DNA of 64,000 nucleotides, taken from Tetrastigma voinierianum. Its lineage: Eukaryota > Streptophyta > Magnoliopsida > Vitales > Vitaceae. The notes beneath the pieces are model-generated. The model saw only the letters and a list, made by a program, of their open reading frames with translations, had not been told where the DNA came from and made no database searches. Shown one piece after another: positions 22,299 to 33,205 of this stretch. The stretch is from contig JAEQBH010002952.1 in assembly GCA_016808115.1 (NCBI GenBank), forward strand, positions 1 to 64,000, in the 5' to 3' direction. Within the stretch, counting starts at the first letter, position 1; each line of letters starts with the position of its first letter. The translations under genes and the position numbers were made by a program.

Positions 22299-24657
22299 AT
22301 CAATTCTCCTTATAAAAATTTCGTCCTCGAATTAAATTCTCATAAGCTTCCTCTCTACTATGATCATCCAAAACACCTTTTACTAAAGGAATTACTTGTT
22401 TCAAAGAATCCTAATCATTTCGATCAATAATTTTAACCGGCCTTTTCTTCATAATACAAATCTTCTTTCACCAACCGGCTGATTCTAACACATGTAAGAA
22501 TCGCATATACTGAAGCATAGAAATGTAAAATATGTCGCGTATTCTGCCAATCTGTGTGGCAACCTCAACCAAGACGCTTACCTCCAATTATTTCCATAAT
22601 TTCATAAAGTCCCATATAGAGAGGACTTAACTTCTTTTCCGAATATCAACACCCTTTCCTGTGGTGATATCCTCATAAATACCCGATCCCCCACCTAAAA
22701 TCTAAATCTCCTCAGTTATCAACATAACTTTTCAATAATCTTGGACATTCTCCACTATCAATTATCCACATTATCTGCAGTCAACACTTATGAACCTACA
22801 CTTTTTCTCTCCCTTTCCTCATCCCAACATAATGGAGTCCTACACTTCCTTCCATATATGGCCTCATAAGGCGCCATTTCAATGCTTTTGCACGATAACT
22901 ATTATTGTAGGAAAACTCCATTAATGGTAAATGTCTTTCCTAAATTTCCTTTAAACTCTAACATTGCCTTGAGCATAACTTCCAATGTCCTGTATGGCTC
23001 TTCGGGATTGGTCATCCGTGAAGTCAGACAATCTCTTTTATATAACTCAGCCAAATCTCTAACTAAGTCACTATTTTTCCATAGGTAGGAAATTGACTGA
23101 CTTTACAATCTATCCACAATCACCTATATCTTCACGTCATAACCACTCGGGCAAAGTGGAAATAAAAAAATCGACTATGATTCTCTCCCATTTCCACCGA
23201 GGGACTGGAAGAGACTATAAGAACCCCGCAAATCTTTGATGCTCAACCCCAACTTTTGACAAATGAGACATTTAGAAATAAATTTCACAACATCTTTCTT
23301 TATACCCCCTCCACCTTTAGTATTCCCTTAGGGTATGATGTTTACATTTTAGTGTTTCCGATGCATCGCTCTATGTATATTTAGCCTCCTATAATTTATT
23401 TCTTTAATCTTCCCACACTAGGTACACATAACCTGTGACCTATCATCACTATACCATATGCCCGTACTAAAACTTTAACCGCCTGCACTCGCCTTCCTTT
23501 CTAATCACCATGATCGTATCTTGAGTCTATAGTCCTTATCTTGTCTTATTAGCACAGACTAACATGAAATGTAGCTAAGGCCCCAATATCTGTCAACTCT
23601 AGTCTCGGCACCTAAAGACCTCAATTCCATAAATCTGTGGTACACAACCTTTAGGTGTGAGATATGGAACCCGTAGGGAATTGCCTTAAATCATATGCTA
23701 TCACATTTTCATGTTGCATTAACACACCTCTGTTTTCCGTCTAGAAGCATCACAATATAATCGTGAGTATGTTTCGCCTGACTAATTGTAAGAACTGTGT
23801 GGCTAAGGTCAAATTCCTTTTTAGTCACTGAATCTTTCTCTCGATATGTCTCACTATAGAAACTTTCATCTTTCCTTGTCAATTTAGTCAAAGGATCCGC
23901 TATAACTTTGAAACTGCTCAACCTTCCGATAATACCCGCTTAACCTAGAAAACTTATCTCTCACATTCGTAGGTGGTTTTCTTGGCCACAATTTTCTCTC
24001 AATCTTTTGAGGATCAACAGAAACCCTTCTCATCAAATCACATGCCTTAGAAAGGCAACACCGTCCCAACCGTAACTAGAATTTATTGTTGGCAAAGGCT
24101 GGGCAAAGAATTTTACTTATGTTCTCATGATTCTATTATCGTTTAAATAGATTAAAATGTCATCAATGAATACTATAACAAACTGATCTAAATAAGGCTG
24201 AAAGATCCTATTCATAAGATCCATAAAAAGCGTCAATATAAGTTAGTCCAACTAGCATGACTAAAAACTCATAATGCCTATACCAAGTAGTTTTCAAAGT
24301 TGTCATAGGAACATCCTCTCGACCTAATCTTTAATTGATGGTAACTTGAGCTAGATCCATTTTCAAAATACCTCGGTTCTCGAATTAATCAAAAGATCAT
24401 CAATCCGTGTAAATGGGTGTTGATTACATTTTCACTTTATTCAACTCTATGTAATCAATATACAACTTTAAACTTTCATCATCATTTTTTTTTTATAAAC
24501 AGAACTGCACTCTGGGCTAAGTAATTTACTTAACAAAGTCCTCTTTACCACAAGCTCATCCATTTATACTTTCAATTCTTTCAATTCTTCAACTTTAAGG
24601 AGCTATCATATAAGGTGCCTTAGCAATTGGTTCGTCTCTAGGGTCATTTCACCTAAA

Positions 24658-24659
<2 letters not shown>

Positions 24660-24690
<31 letters not shown>
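24660..24690. repeat. (AT)n microsatellite
   Basis: About 15 AT units, within the protease-RT linker of RT1. The corresponding place in RT2 (48012-48027) has a shorter run, so the expansion happened after the two copies separated or is a read artefact. Confidence 0.8.
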
Positions 24691-24692
<2 letters not shown>

Positions 24693-25411
24693 TATATATA
24701 CCTAAGATCCTCTGAAATACATCCGAAATTATTTGATCACGAATATCTTCCACCGACTACCATTATCCCTCACCTCAATATCATAAGCTAGTACCTTTGA
24801 TAACTTTCTCAAGTATTTTACTAGCCCACATAACTGCTCACATTATTGGTAGGTAGCATTTCTCTTCCTGCGAACTCCACATAAAAACAACCTCTGTCTT
24901 CCTCGCTTATGAACCTGAACTCTTTCCTATAACAATCCTTTGTAGCATGATGTCTAGATAGCAAAATCCATGCCTAATATAACATCAGTCATGGATATCT
25001 AATAATATCAAATCCGCTAAAATCCTCCTAGCCTCCAATAATCACTCGTTGTAACAATCAACTTTTCCATACTTTCCTGGGGTGGCAAAATCCTACCGTT
25101 ACACATTCATCATTATGTCTTCAATTTCTTCCATTTTCTTTCAACAATTTATAATTAATAATTCACTTAATGTCATTGATTCACTTAAGCTAAATTAAAA
25201 CCCATGGCCAATTAACCATCTCATTACCTCTAGCCATTTTACCATGCCTTTCCGTGATCTCCTATACCGTCATAATTTCTTTCGCTCTCTAATTTCCTTA
25301 CCCTCTCAATGGACACCCGTCTGGCCACTGGCCGATTAAATGTTGTATAACACTGAGCCATCTCGTTTGAAGGTATTCACCTCCTACGACCAGAGGCGGT
25401 GGCAGCCCCAG

Positions 25412-25519
25412 TCAGACTTCGGGTGGAGGAACATACGTAAACTCATCAACATGTTCCTCAGGTGGTGGTACTACTGCCTTAGGAGCTCTCCTGGTGGGTG
25501 GTCGGCCTCGACGACGCAT
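25412..25519 (-). pseudogene. RT1 gag N-terminus
   Basis: ATG (complement of 25517-25519) opens MRRRGRPPTRRAPKAVV, then an acidic part EEHVDEF, closing at a stop after 35 codons. The basic RGRP start is usual for chromovirus gag. The capsid core and the CCHC zinc knuckle that should follow are absent: within about 300 bases the text is already in the protease region. Confidence 0.75.
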
Positions 25520-25663
25520 TTTTCTGTGAATTAAATTATGTTTGTAATGCATATATGATTTTAAATCACATAAATTTTTTTTATTTTATTTTTCTGCGAA
25601 TCCTTAAAAGAAAACATTAAAACAACTATATAAAATAATAATTTTCTGTAAATCTTTATAACA

Positions 25664-25689
25664 TTTTCAAAACTTCGCCTCGATACCTA
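25664..25689 (-). promoter_or_regulatory. RT1 primer-binding site (tRNA-iMet type)
   Basis: Next to the inner edge of the LTR the minus strand reads TAGGTATCGAGGCGAAG. This is close to TGGTATCAGAGCGAG, the complement of the initiator-methionine tRNA 3' end used by many plant gypsy elements. Confidence 0.65.
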
Positions 25690-28600
25690 TGTTGAAGGAT
25701 CCCGACCCGATTGTCCTTCATGAACCTGAGGGACCTCCCGGCACTCCAACAGATATAAAAACTTTCCTTAAAACCATAAATTAAAACTGTGGAGCTAACC
25801 CTTTACAATTTTTCATATATCTTTAAAAATAATGCTGGGTTAAGTTAAAAAATTTCTTTTTCTTTTCTTTTCCAACACTTAGATTTTTTTTCAGAAAATC
25901 GGCCGTAGCTTCTCTCGTTTTCTGACTCTTCCCAAATTTACAAAACCCGATGAGCACATTTAAAACACTTAAATCCCACCATCAACTTCCATATTAGGAC
26001 TCTCATTCCACAACCCAATCAAACACAATATACATATATATACATTTATTTCTTCAAATCATCAAACATTTAAACCTTCTTCAATTCCATGGCTAATTTA
26101 TCAAAACATGACAAAAATATTCACATATACAATATGCAAAATTATTTTCAATGCAAGCCACATGCGTCGTTCCCTCGATAGCTCACTTCACGCACGAGGG
26201 TACTCTACCGATGCACCTGCCTCGTGTCCGGAAATATTTGTTGAAACATATGAAAAAGAATGAGCTAAAGGAGCCTGAGTGTACATTTTCATTAAAATAA
26301 CATTTTCAAGACATACCAAAATAATACATACTTATACACTTAAAATCCATTTATACATTAAACATTTATGCTTTAACCTTCTTTCCATAAATACTTATAC
26401 CATTAGAATCAATTTATGCTTTAAACATTTATACTTTTTAAACTTTCTTTCAATAAAATACTTTATGCATTTAAAATCCATTTATGCTTTAAGCATTTAT
26501 GCCTTAAACTTTCTTTCTCAATAGATACTACACATTTAAAATTCATTTATGCTTTAAGCATTTATGCCTTAACCTTTCTTCCTTTATTCTTCTTTCATTC
26601 TTTCTCGATGGAACCTGGGAATAAACACACCAATAGCTTCCTCGGCACGACGGTGAGGACAAATACATTCCGGGCCATAACCACTACGCCGCGAGAAACT
26701 CACGCTTGCATGGGGTCTCACTACAGCACTTTATCACGTGTGTGATATTACCATACCTATTTCCCTCCTCAAATAGTAACCTAACTTTACCCTCTAAATC
26801 CTTACACGCTTAAAGTACTGCCGATATCGCCATACAAACAGAATGAGCAACCATCAAGAAACATTTCCTTCCTCAAATACATTTTTAAACACATTTAAAT
26901 CCTTTACTTGATCATTAAACACATATGCTACTTTACACATCTTAAAACTCTTACAATACTGTAAATATGCATACATATTTCATATACATACAATACATTT
27001 TATATCCTTTTCTTTATTTATTAAAATATTATATGCATTTCTTCACAATATTTAAAATTTTCATAATACTTTATCATATGCATAATATATAAATATATTG
27101 GATGTAGCATAAAACATTTATGTTTTACAGTAGCTATAAATATTTACACCAGCTTTAACATTAAAACATTCACTTTTAAAAACTCATTTTCAAAATATCA
27201 TTTTCACTGCAGTTCATCGTTGTACCTCTTGCTTTCGCTGAAAGCCTGCTCTCGTCGATAGTCTCTTTCTCGGGTTTTCTCCAAGAAAATTGATATCACA
27301 CATTAAATCATACTTCATTCAATCTCAATTGATGTCACTTCATTCATATTTCATTCTCTGTGAACTATTTTACTTAGAATTGAATGATATCGAGTAGAAC
27401 ATCCAAACTAAAGTTATGGCATTTTCTATGCCAACTAAAGTCATTTTACCGCATTTTTCATATCAGTTAATACTACTCGGTGTTCTGACCACATTTGACA
27501 CATGTCCTTTACACACAAAGACAAGGTGCCAAGGGTCTCATTCCAATTCGGTAATCACCTACCCTATAATCAAACCACTTCATGTCCAACAACTTGCCAC
27601 TCCATGTTCAAAAACTGAACCAGAATTTACTAAACATGGTCCTACTTTGATAATTTTTAGGGCTACTCTAGGATCAGAATTTTATGGATAGTTCTCTTCT
27701 TAAGTTTTGTTCTTCAAGTCTATTTTACGTAGCCACTTAAATCACTCAAATTGGATCAAAATTGAGCAAGTTATGGCTAAAATACCAAAACTGGTCAAAA
27801 CAGAAAACAGGACATTTCCTGTACCGAGACTGCTGCCCAAAAATTGACCAAATGTGCTTCTTCTTCCATTTTTTCACTCTAAACACTTAAATCTGATGCA
27901 TTATACCCATTTCAACATAACACACACAATTCACTATCAAACCCTAACCCTTACTCACTTGATTTTGTCAAAACCCTAACCTAAACCATGGCTTTCTCAA
28001 TTGATATTAAATTCAGCACCATTAAACCTTAAATACCATCAATTTAACATCCATACCAGAATTTAAGACATTAACATGGAAAACATCAAACCCTAACTTT
28101 CCCACCATGAAAATCTCATTGTTTCTTGAGTTTCGGCCCTCTCCTTGATTACCACTTGAAGATCACTTGAAAGCTTGAATGATGAGAAAAATCATATCTC
28201 ATACCTCGCCTTCACTTTTTTCTTCTTTGCTTCTCCTTTCTCTCCTTTCTTTCTCCCTTTCCCTCTCCTTTCTCTCCTACGGGTTCCTTAACTTTGAGAG
28301 ACCAATGAATTATTTTGGTTTGTCTCCCCATTTAAAATATTTTAACTTTCCTTAATTACAATTTGTTCATTTTTATATTGCCAATCAACTTATTTTATTG
28401 CATTTGAGCCATGAACTCTATTGGTCAATTTCTAATGAGTCAAACCTCAATCTCAGCCTCTTAAGAAATGTTTTGGATCGCCTCATAAGAAAATATCTCC
28501 ATTTTATCGATTTTTATTCCCTTTTTGTCTTATAACGCTTTTATACCGATTAAACGTCAAAATATTCATGTCGCCAAATCTCAAATTGACCATGAAATAT

Positions 28601-29118
28601 TCTAATTAAATCCTTCACAAAGGGATCTGTACAAATCACCAACCCGATTTAAAATCATTAAAATCGGAAATCCTGACAATAGCGATATTATTATCCGAAT
28701 TACGCTTAGATCGCTTGAAACTATCCAACTGCGACCCCTGCTTACTCCGCTTCAGTTTCGTTAGACTCTATGATTGATTCCGGACATTTTCGTATTTTCT
28801 CGCCCACTTCGAAAAATTTTCAAGACGCACTCCACTTTTCATCCGGGAATCACTATTCACTTAAATTCCCATTATCTTCAAATATCATCAAAGTCGGCAA
28901 GAACCGAAATTTCTTAAAAATCCCTTTGCAACCCCTCCAGAACCCGATAACAAGAAAAAATCACTATTCATTAAAGGCTGGCTAATTTTCGGAAATTTTC
29001 ACTTCTCACATGCCCAATGATGTCCGTAGAGCTGCCTCTCTAAATTCTAATCCACTCGCTTCTATCATTAGACTCGGCTCAATAACTACTATTATAACAT
29101 TCAATTGGGGCTTTTACA
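25690..29118 (-). repeat. RT1 LTR (right on +; 5' LTR of the element)
   Basis: Starts TGTTGAAGGATCC and ends TTTTACA on the plus strand, giving TG...CA ends when reversed. Same internal landmarks as its partner: tandem 60-65 bp units (26335-26580), pyrimidine tract (28205-28275) and telo-box words from 27939. The first 300 bases hold the GGGACCTCCCG word common to all four LTRs. Confidence 0.9.
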
Positions 29119-30240
29119 ATGCTTCAGATTCATTCCCGTTTTAAGCAAATCCCTTCACCCCATGGTTCAACGTGACATGACCTGGTCGGCCAATGTACTT
29201 TTTTAAATATAGCCGGGAACGGGCCAAGTCCATTCAAGATACAAAATGGGCAAAGCCCATTGGACCCACTTTTATTTGAGCCCACTTTTGGTTAGCCCAA
29301 CTCGATTCTATGCAGGTCACATATCAAAAGGGACCGGACATTAAAAAATTAAAAAAATAAATAAATAACAATTTTAAAAATTTTATATTTGTAAAAATAA
29401 ATTTATGTTAAATACTAATAATTTATTATTATGTTCTTAAAGACTATTTAAAATAAATTATTTTAGTTATATTTATTTTATTTATTTTTAATTATTTATC
29501 ATACTAATACTATTTTATTTTACTTAAAAATAATTATTTAACTATTATTTTGTCTATAAGCAACTATTTTTATAATATAAAAACTAATATTATTATGATT
29601 AGAAAATATTCTGTGATCATTAAAAATTATAATAAAAAATGGTGAAATGGGCCCGAAGCGGGCCCGAAGGCACGACGAAGCCTGTATGCTGCGGACTGCT
29701 CAAAGTCGGGCCCGATGAGGCCTTACTTCTGTCGGGCCATCATTTTCTGGCGAGCCATCGAAAATGCGGGCTAGTGGTAGGCCCATATTCCCCACCTCTT
29801 TAAAGAAGACTCATGTATATTTTGGCTCGATGTCATCATGTTTTCTTTCACTTGACATGCATGCATGAAATTGTTTCAATGGAATATTAGTATAAGTAGT
29901 AGACGGAAGAAGTAAAATAAGAATTTGAAATATATACGTAGGGTCAAAAAGATACCATGCTTTAGGTGTTTGGCGGGTGTTTGGTATCGCGATGTGAGGA
30001 GTGTCAGCTACGGTTTTATTTTTAAAAATGTAAAATCTTAGTCTCAACTACGGTTTGACAAGAACACACTAGTTTGAGCATTATTAAATGACCACCTCTC
30101 TTAAAGTTCAAGCTTGTAGAATTTGAGTTTATCTGAACATCCCATGCCTTTAACATGCATTTTTTCAAAACGTATTAGATTGATATTTAAAAAAAAAGTA
30201 TTATTTTGGGACAAAACTTCATATATTAACAAGGGAAAAA
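29119..30240 (+). repeat. Segment E, copy 2, continuation after RT1
   Basis: Resumes with ATGCT and aligns with 37021-38160 (copy 3) and, from 29330, with 1-920 (copy 1). Includes hAT-like copy 29208-29798. The alignment ends at about 30240, where the foldback-like element begins. Confidence 0.85.
29208..29798. mobile_element. hAT-like non-autonomous element (copy 2)
   Basis: Begins TATAGCCGGGAACGGGCC and ends CATATTCCCCACCTC. T-rich TTTTAAA flanks are present on both sides, the eroded form of the CTTTTAAA duplication of copy 3. GGGCCCGA words at 29648-29730 are the subterminal GC-rich part. No transposase. Confidence 0.65.
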
Positions 30241-32320
30241 AAAACTTCACCTAACATTTGTGCCGATAACCGTTTAAAATGAGCAAATCCATAAGTTATT
30301 TGTAAATTAGCCTTTTAAATGCAAAAGATAGCTTTTGAACAAATATGATATAGGAGATGGGATAAAATGGTCAATTTACGTTTACATTCAAGGGCTTTTT
30401 GGTCCAAATGTGACATTTTCAAGGTTAGTTTTGTAAGAAGTCATTTTTCCAAATATTTTTGAGATTTTTTTCTTTGAAATATTGGTTAAAAGACTATCAA
30501 ATACCATAAATGTATGAATCTAACATCTCATATGCATTATTATTATTATTATTATTTTTGAAATATAACCCATTTTGAGCAAAAATCACTTTATTTTCTA
30601 TTTCATGTTGCAAAGGAAACAAGATGGATAATTTGTCAAAAATTAGATAAAAAATTGATGAAGGAATTAATTTCAAATTTTGGGTTTTAAGTCATTTAAT
30701 TCCCCATTTAAAAGGGACAAATAAAAAAATTGCAAATATAACCTCTTACTTTGATAACCTTCAAAAACACCAATTCCGGACAAAATACCCTCGAGGTGTC
30801 TCTCCGCATGACCACAAATTTCTTCCCTCAACTCCTCATTCCAATTACGGTTTGTGAGGAGGATTTTGTTCGAGAAAAAGCCCACAATCAGACTTTGTGA
30901 CCTTTACTCCTTAGGATCGAGTGAGCATTTCTCATTATTAGAGAGTGAGACCCTGACTAATGGAGGTGAATGAACAATTGAGATTGAGTAAGGGAGGTGA
31001 ACACGAAGGAAGTTCAAATAGTTTTGTAACAAAAGTTGTTGGAATTACAAGGGCTCGTGGAAATTTAGAAAAAAGAGAATTCGTTGGTGTTTGAGAAGAA
31101 AAAGGATCTTTGTTAGAAGGTTGTGTCCTTGAAACTAAGGGAGTTCGTCGAGGTTCTTAGATAAGTAGTTATTTATTACATGGACTTAAGCATCGTCAGT
31201 GAGCAACTTAGTGAGGATTAAGTCAATGTTCTTTTATCAATAGTTGTATTTTGTCTGAACTTACTTCTTATTAAGTTATAAGCTTGAAGGGAGTTAAACT
31301 AAGGTTCCTAAATCAGTGATTATTTAGTGCAGACTTAACTATCATTTAAGTACAACAGAAGAGGTTAAATCCAGGGTTATTTTATCGATCAAACTATTTA
31401 ATCGAACTTAACTACCATTAAATTTATAACTTGAAAGGGTTTAAACTAAAGGTTCTTAAATCAGTAGCTATTTTATTTGGACTTAACTACCATTTAGTTA
31501 CAACTTGAAGGGGGTTAAATCAAAGTTCTTTTATCAGTAACTATTTAGTCTAGACTTAACTATTTTTAAGTTATAACTTGAAGGGAGGTTAAACTAAGGT
31601 TCTTAAATCGGGTAGTTATTTTTGTGCGAAGCAACTATAGTTAAGTTACAAATTAAAGATAGTTAAGTCAAGATTCTTGTTAGTAGCTATTTATTTTAGA
31701 CTTAACTATCATCAAGTTACAACCACCGAAGGGTTGAGATGTCTCCCCTATACTAATGGGTTTTAAATTGGAAGATGTGGAGGATCAAATCTAAAGATAA
31801 TCTATGATAGGAAAGAGTTGGAATAATGGAAGAGCTCAGCGTAAGGACACGAGGAAATGAAAAAGTTGGAGGAAAATAAAAAGCAAGCTATGGGTGGTTA
31901 GAAGATCAACTTGTCGAAGTAAGCATTTTATCTTTCTCTTTGGGTTTTAACAAAGCGGTTATATTTGTAATTTTTTTTTCTCCTGGTTGTCACTTTTAGC
32001 GGATTCCCCTTTAATCAAATCACCATTTTAGTTAATTCAATTTATCCTTTTAAGTGACTAGGGTAATTTAGGCTACAGGCAGTACTAGTGAGAATAAATT
32101 TATAAAAAAAACGAACATTATGATGCAATATAAAATAAATAAAATAATAACATAATACTGATAGGATGCAAGTGAATATAGTGATGTTTTCTCTCTCGAA
32201 AAAGTAATCATGGAGAAAAAAAGTGTTAAGAAAAATTATTTTTTCTACAGACGAGGATGAAGAAATAGGAAAGAAGATGAAAACTGGAAATATGGAAGAT
32301 TGAGGTTGAAAAAGGAAAAC
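30240..32320 (+). repeat. Foldback left arm
   Basis: Outer end is CACCTAACATTTGTGCCGAT; inner end is near AAGAAATAGGAAAGAAGATG. Contains an (ATT)n run at 30535-30556 whose reverse is reduced in the right arm, the tandem block, and a T-rich inner third. Confidence 0.8.
31140..31725 (+). repeat. Tandem repeats in the left arm
   Basis: About eight units of 70-80 bp built on AGGTTCTTAAATCAGTAG, GACTTAACTACCATT and AAGTTATAACTTGAAGGG. Units differ by small indels. The same array, reversed, is in the right arm. Confidence 0.8.
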
Positions 32321-33205
32321 ATTACGAGCAACAAAAGGTTCGGGGTGAAATGTCATCACAGTGCAAAAATCTCCTCGCTAACCTTAGGTAGGTCGGGATT
32401 CGGCCCGGCTTGTAATCTGGCTGGATAATTTGATCTCCGGTAAATAGCGAACAACAAAGGTTTGAGCCTCGCATTCTTCCTACTCTTTGGTATCATGGCC
32501 TTGCCATCCATTTGCCAAAATAATGGGCGGAGGTAGAATGAAATCTTTGAGAATACTCGGCTCATTTGAGTAAAAATTGTCTTGGACTTGTTCCTTTAAA
32601 GATTTCCTTCTTTGCGAGTTTCCTTCATTTTACAAGATTGACAAACTAAAACTTCAGAGCCCGTGGTATTGGTTGAGAGACAAAGAAAGCACCTCTCTGC
32701 AGATGATACAAGCTTCTCTGATAATATTCTAATGGCAATCTTCTCCTTCTCCTCTCCTGCTGCTTACTTGGTCAATCTTATCATTGTTTGCATTCGTCTT
32801 CACAATGCGATATCGAGTGTCATTGGGATATCACGACCCTTTGTTGTTTAACATCCTTGAATCGAATACGAGGGCGGTCATTAGTAGAGAAATACCTCTC
32901 TCATTATGCAGTGCGAAGCTGCTCTGCCGATCTCATGACATCGATGCGCCATGGACCATTTTACGCCATCTGAATTCTCGAACATGTACTCCACAAAATA
33001 TATAGGAGAAACATGTCCCAGGTCATCATTTCCTGACCTGGAACTTCTACTTGTGTAGCATCCACTGAGCAATGCTTGGATTTGTAAAGGAGTCTCTCCA
33101 CGCACATATTTTGTCCCGGCCAGTCCATCCCGTATGAATTTCTTTATTGGAAGAATAAAATTTTGTTGGTTTACTCTTGATAAGGTTTCTTGATGCTCGA
33201 AGCGA
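32320..33205. other. Loop of the foldback element; possibly captured sequence
   Basis: Higher complexity than the arms. Frames of 60-75 codons are open on both strands (32356-32565 minus, 32663-32851 plus, 32881-33105 minus). The reversed loop aligns with 42970-43632 joined to 54641-54870, a second copy cut by RT2. In the second part the minus frame KNARLKPLLFAI of the loop matches KNARLEPLLFAI on plus at 54715-54750. No protein family is recognised. It might be a piece of a host gene picked up by the element. Confidence 0.5.

Larger units (their letters stand above)
22299..25689 (-). pseudogene. RT1 internal region: pol remnant
   Basis: On the minus strand, gag start lies at 25519, then protease with GMD.LSRHHATKD at about 24940-25000 (flap and C-terminal part; the DTG active site is not visible). 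RT contains LYIDY.ELNKV (24425-24460) and an intact FIDD catalytic quartet at 24159-24170. RNase H lies around 23560-23990. Integrase contains MAPYEALYG at 22850-22885, and chromodomain traces lie at 22320-22440. A purine tract AAGGAGA next to 22305 is the polypurine tract. The primer site lies at 25664-25689. Frames shift often. An (AT)n run sits at 24660-24690. Confidence 0.85.
18846..29118 (-). mobile_element. RT1: Ty3/gypsy chromovirus-like LTR retrotransposon, Tekay/Del-like
   Basis: Two direct LTRs of about 3.4 kb flank a 3.39-kb internal region that codes on the minus strand in the order gag start, protease, RT, RNase H, integrase, chromodomain. That is the Ty3/gypsy order. The long LTRs, the MRRRGRPP gag start and the C-terminal chromodomain point to the Tekay/Del group. 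A 5-bp duplication ATGCT brackets it. Most of gag is missing. It lies inside E copy 2, and the same family occurs in the opposite direction as RT2. Frames are too broken to make protein. The first three bases of the left LTR (TGT) appear to be lost. Confidence 0.9.

Noticed and set aside
22299..25689. An endogenous plant virus (pararetrovirus)
   Set aside because: Long TG...CA LTRs, an iMet primer site, integrase and a chromodomain identify a Ty3/gypsy retrotransposon; no movement-protein or coat-type text was seen.
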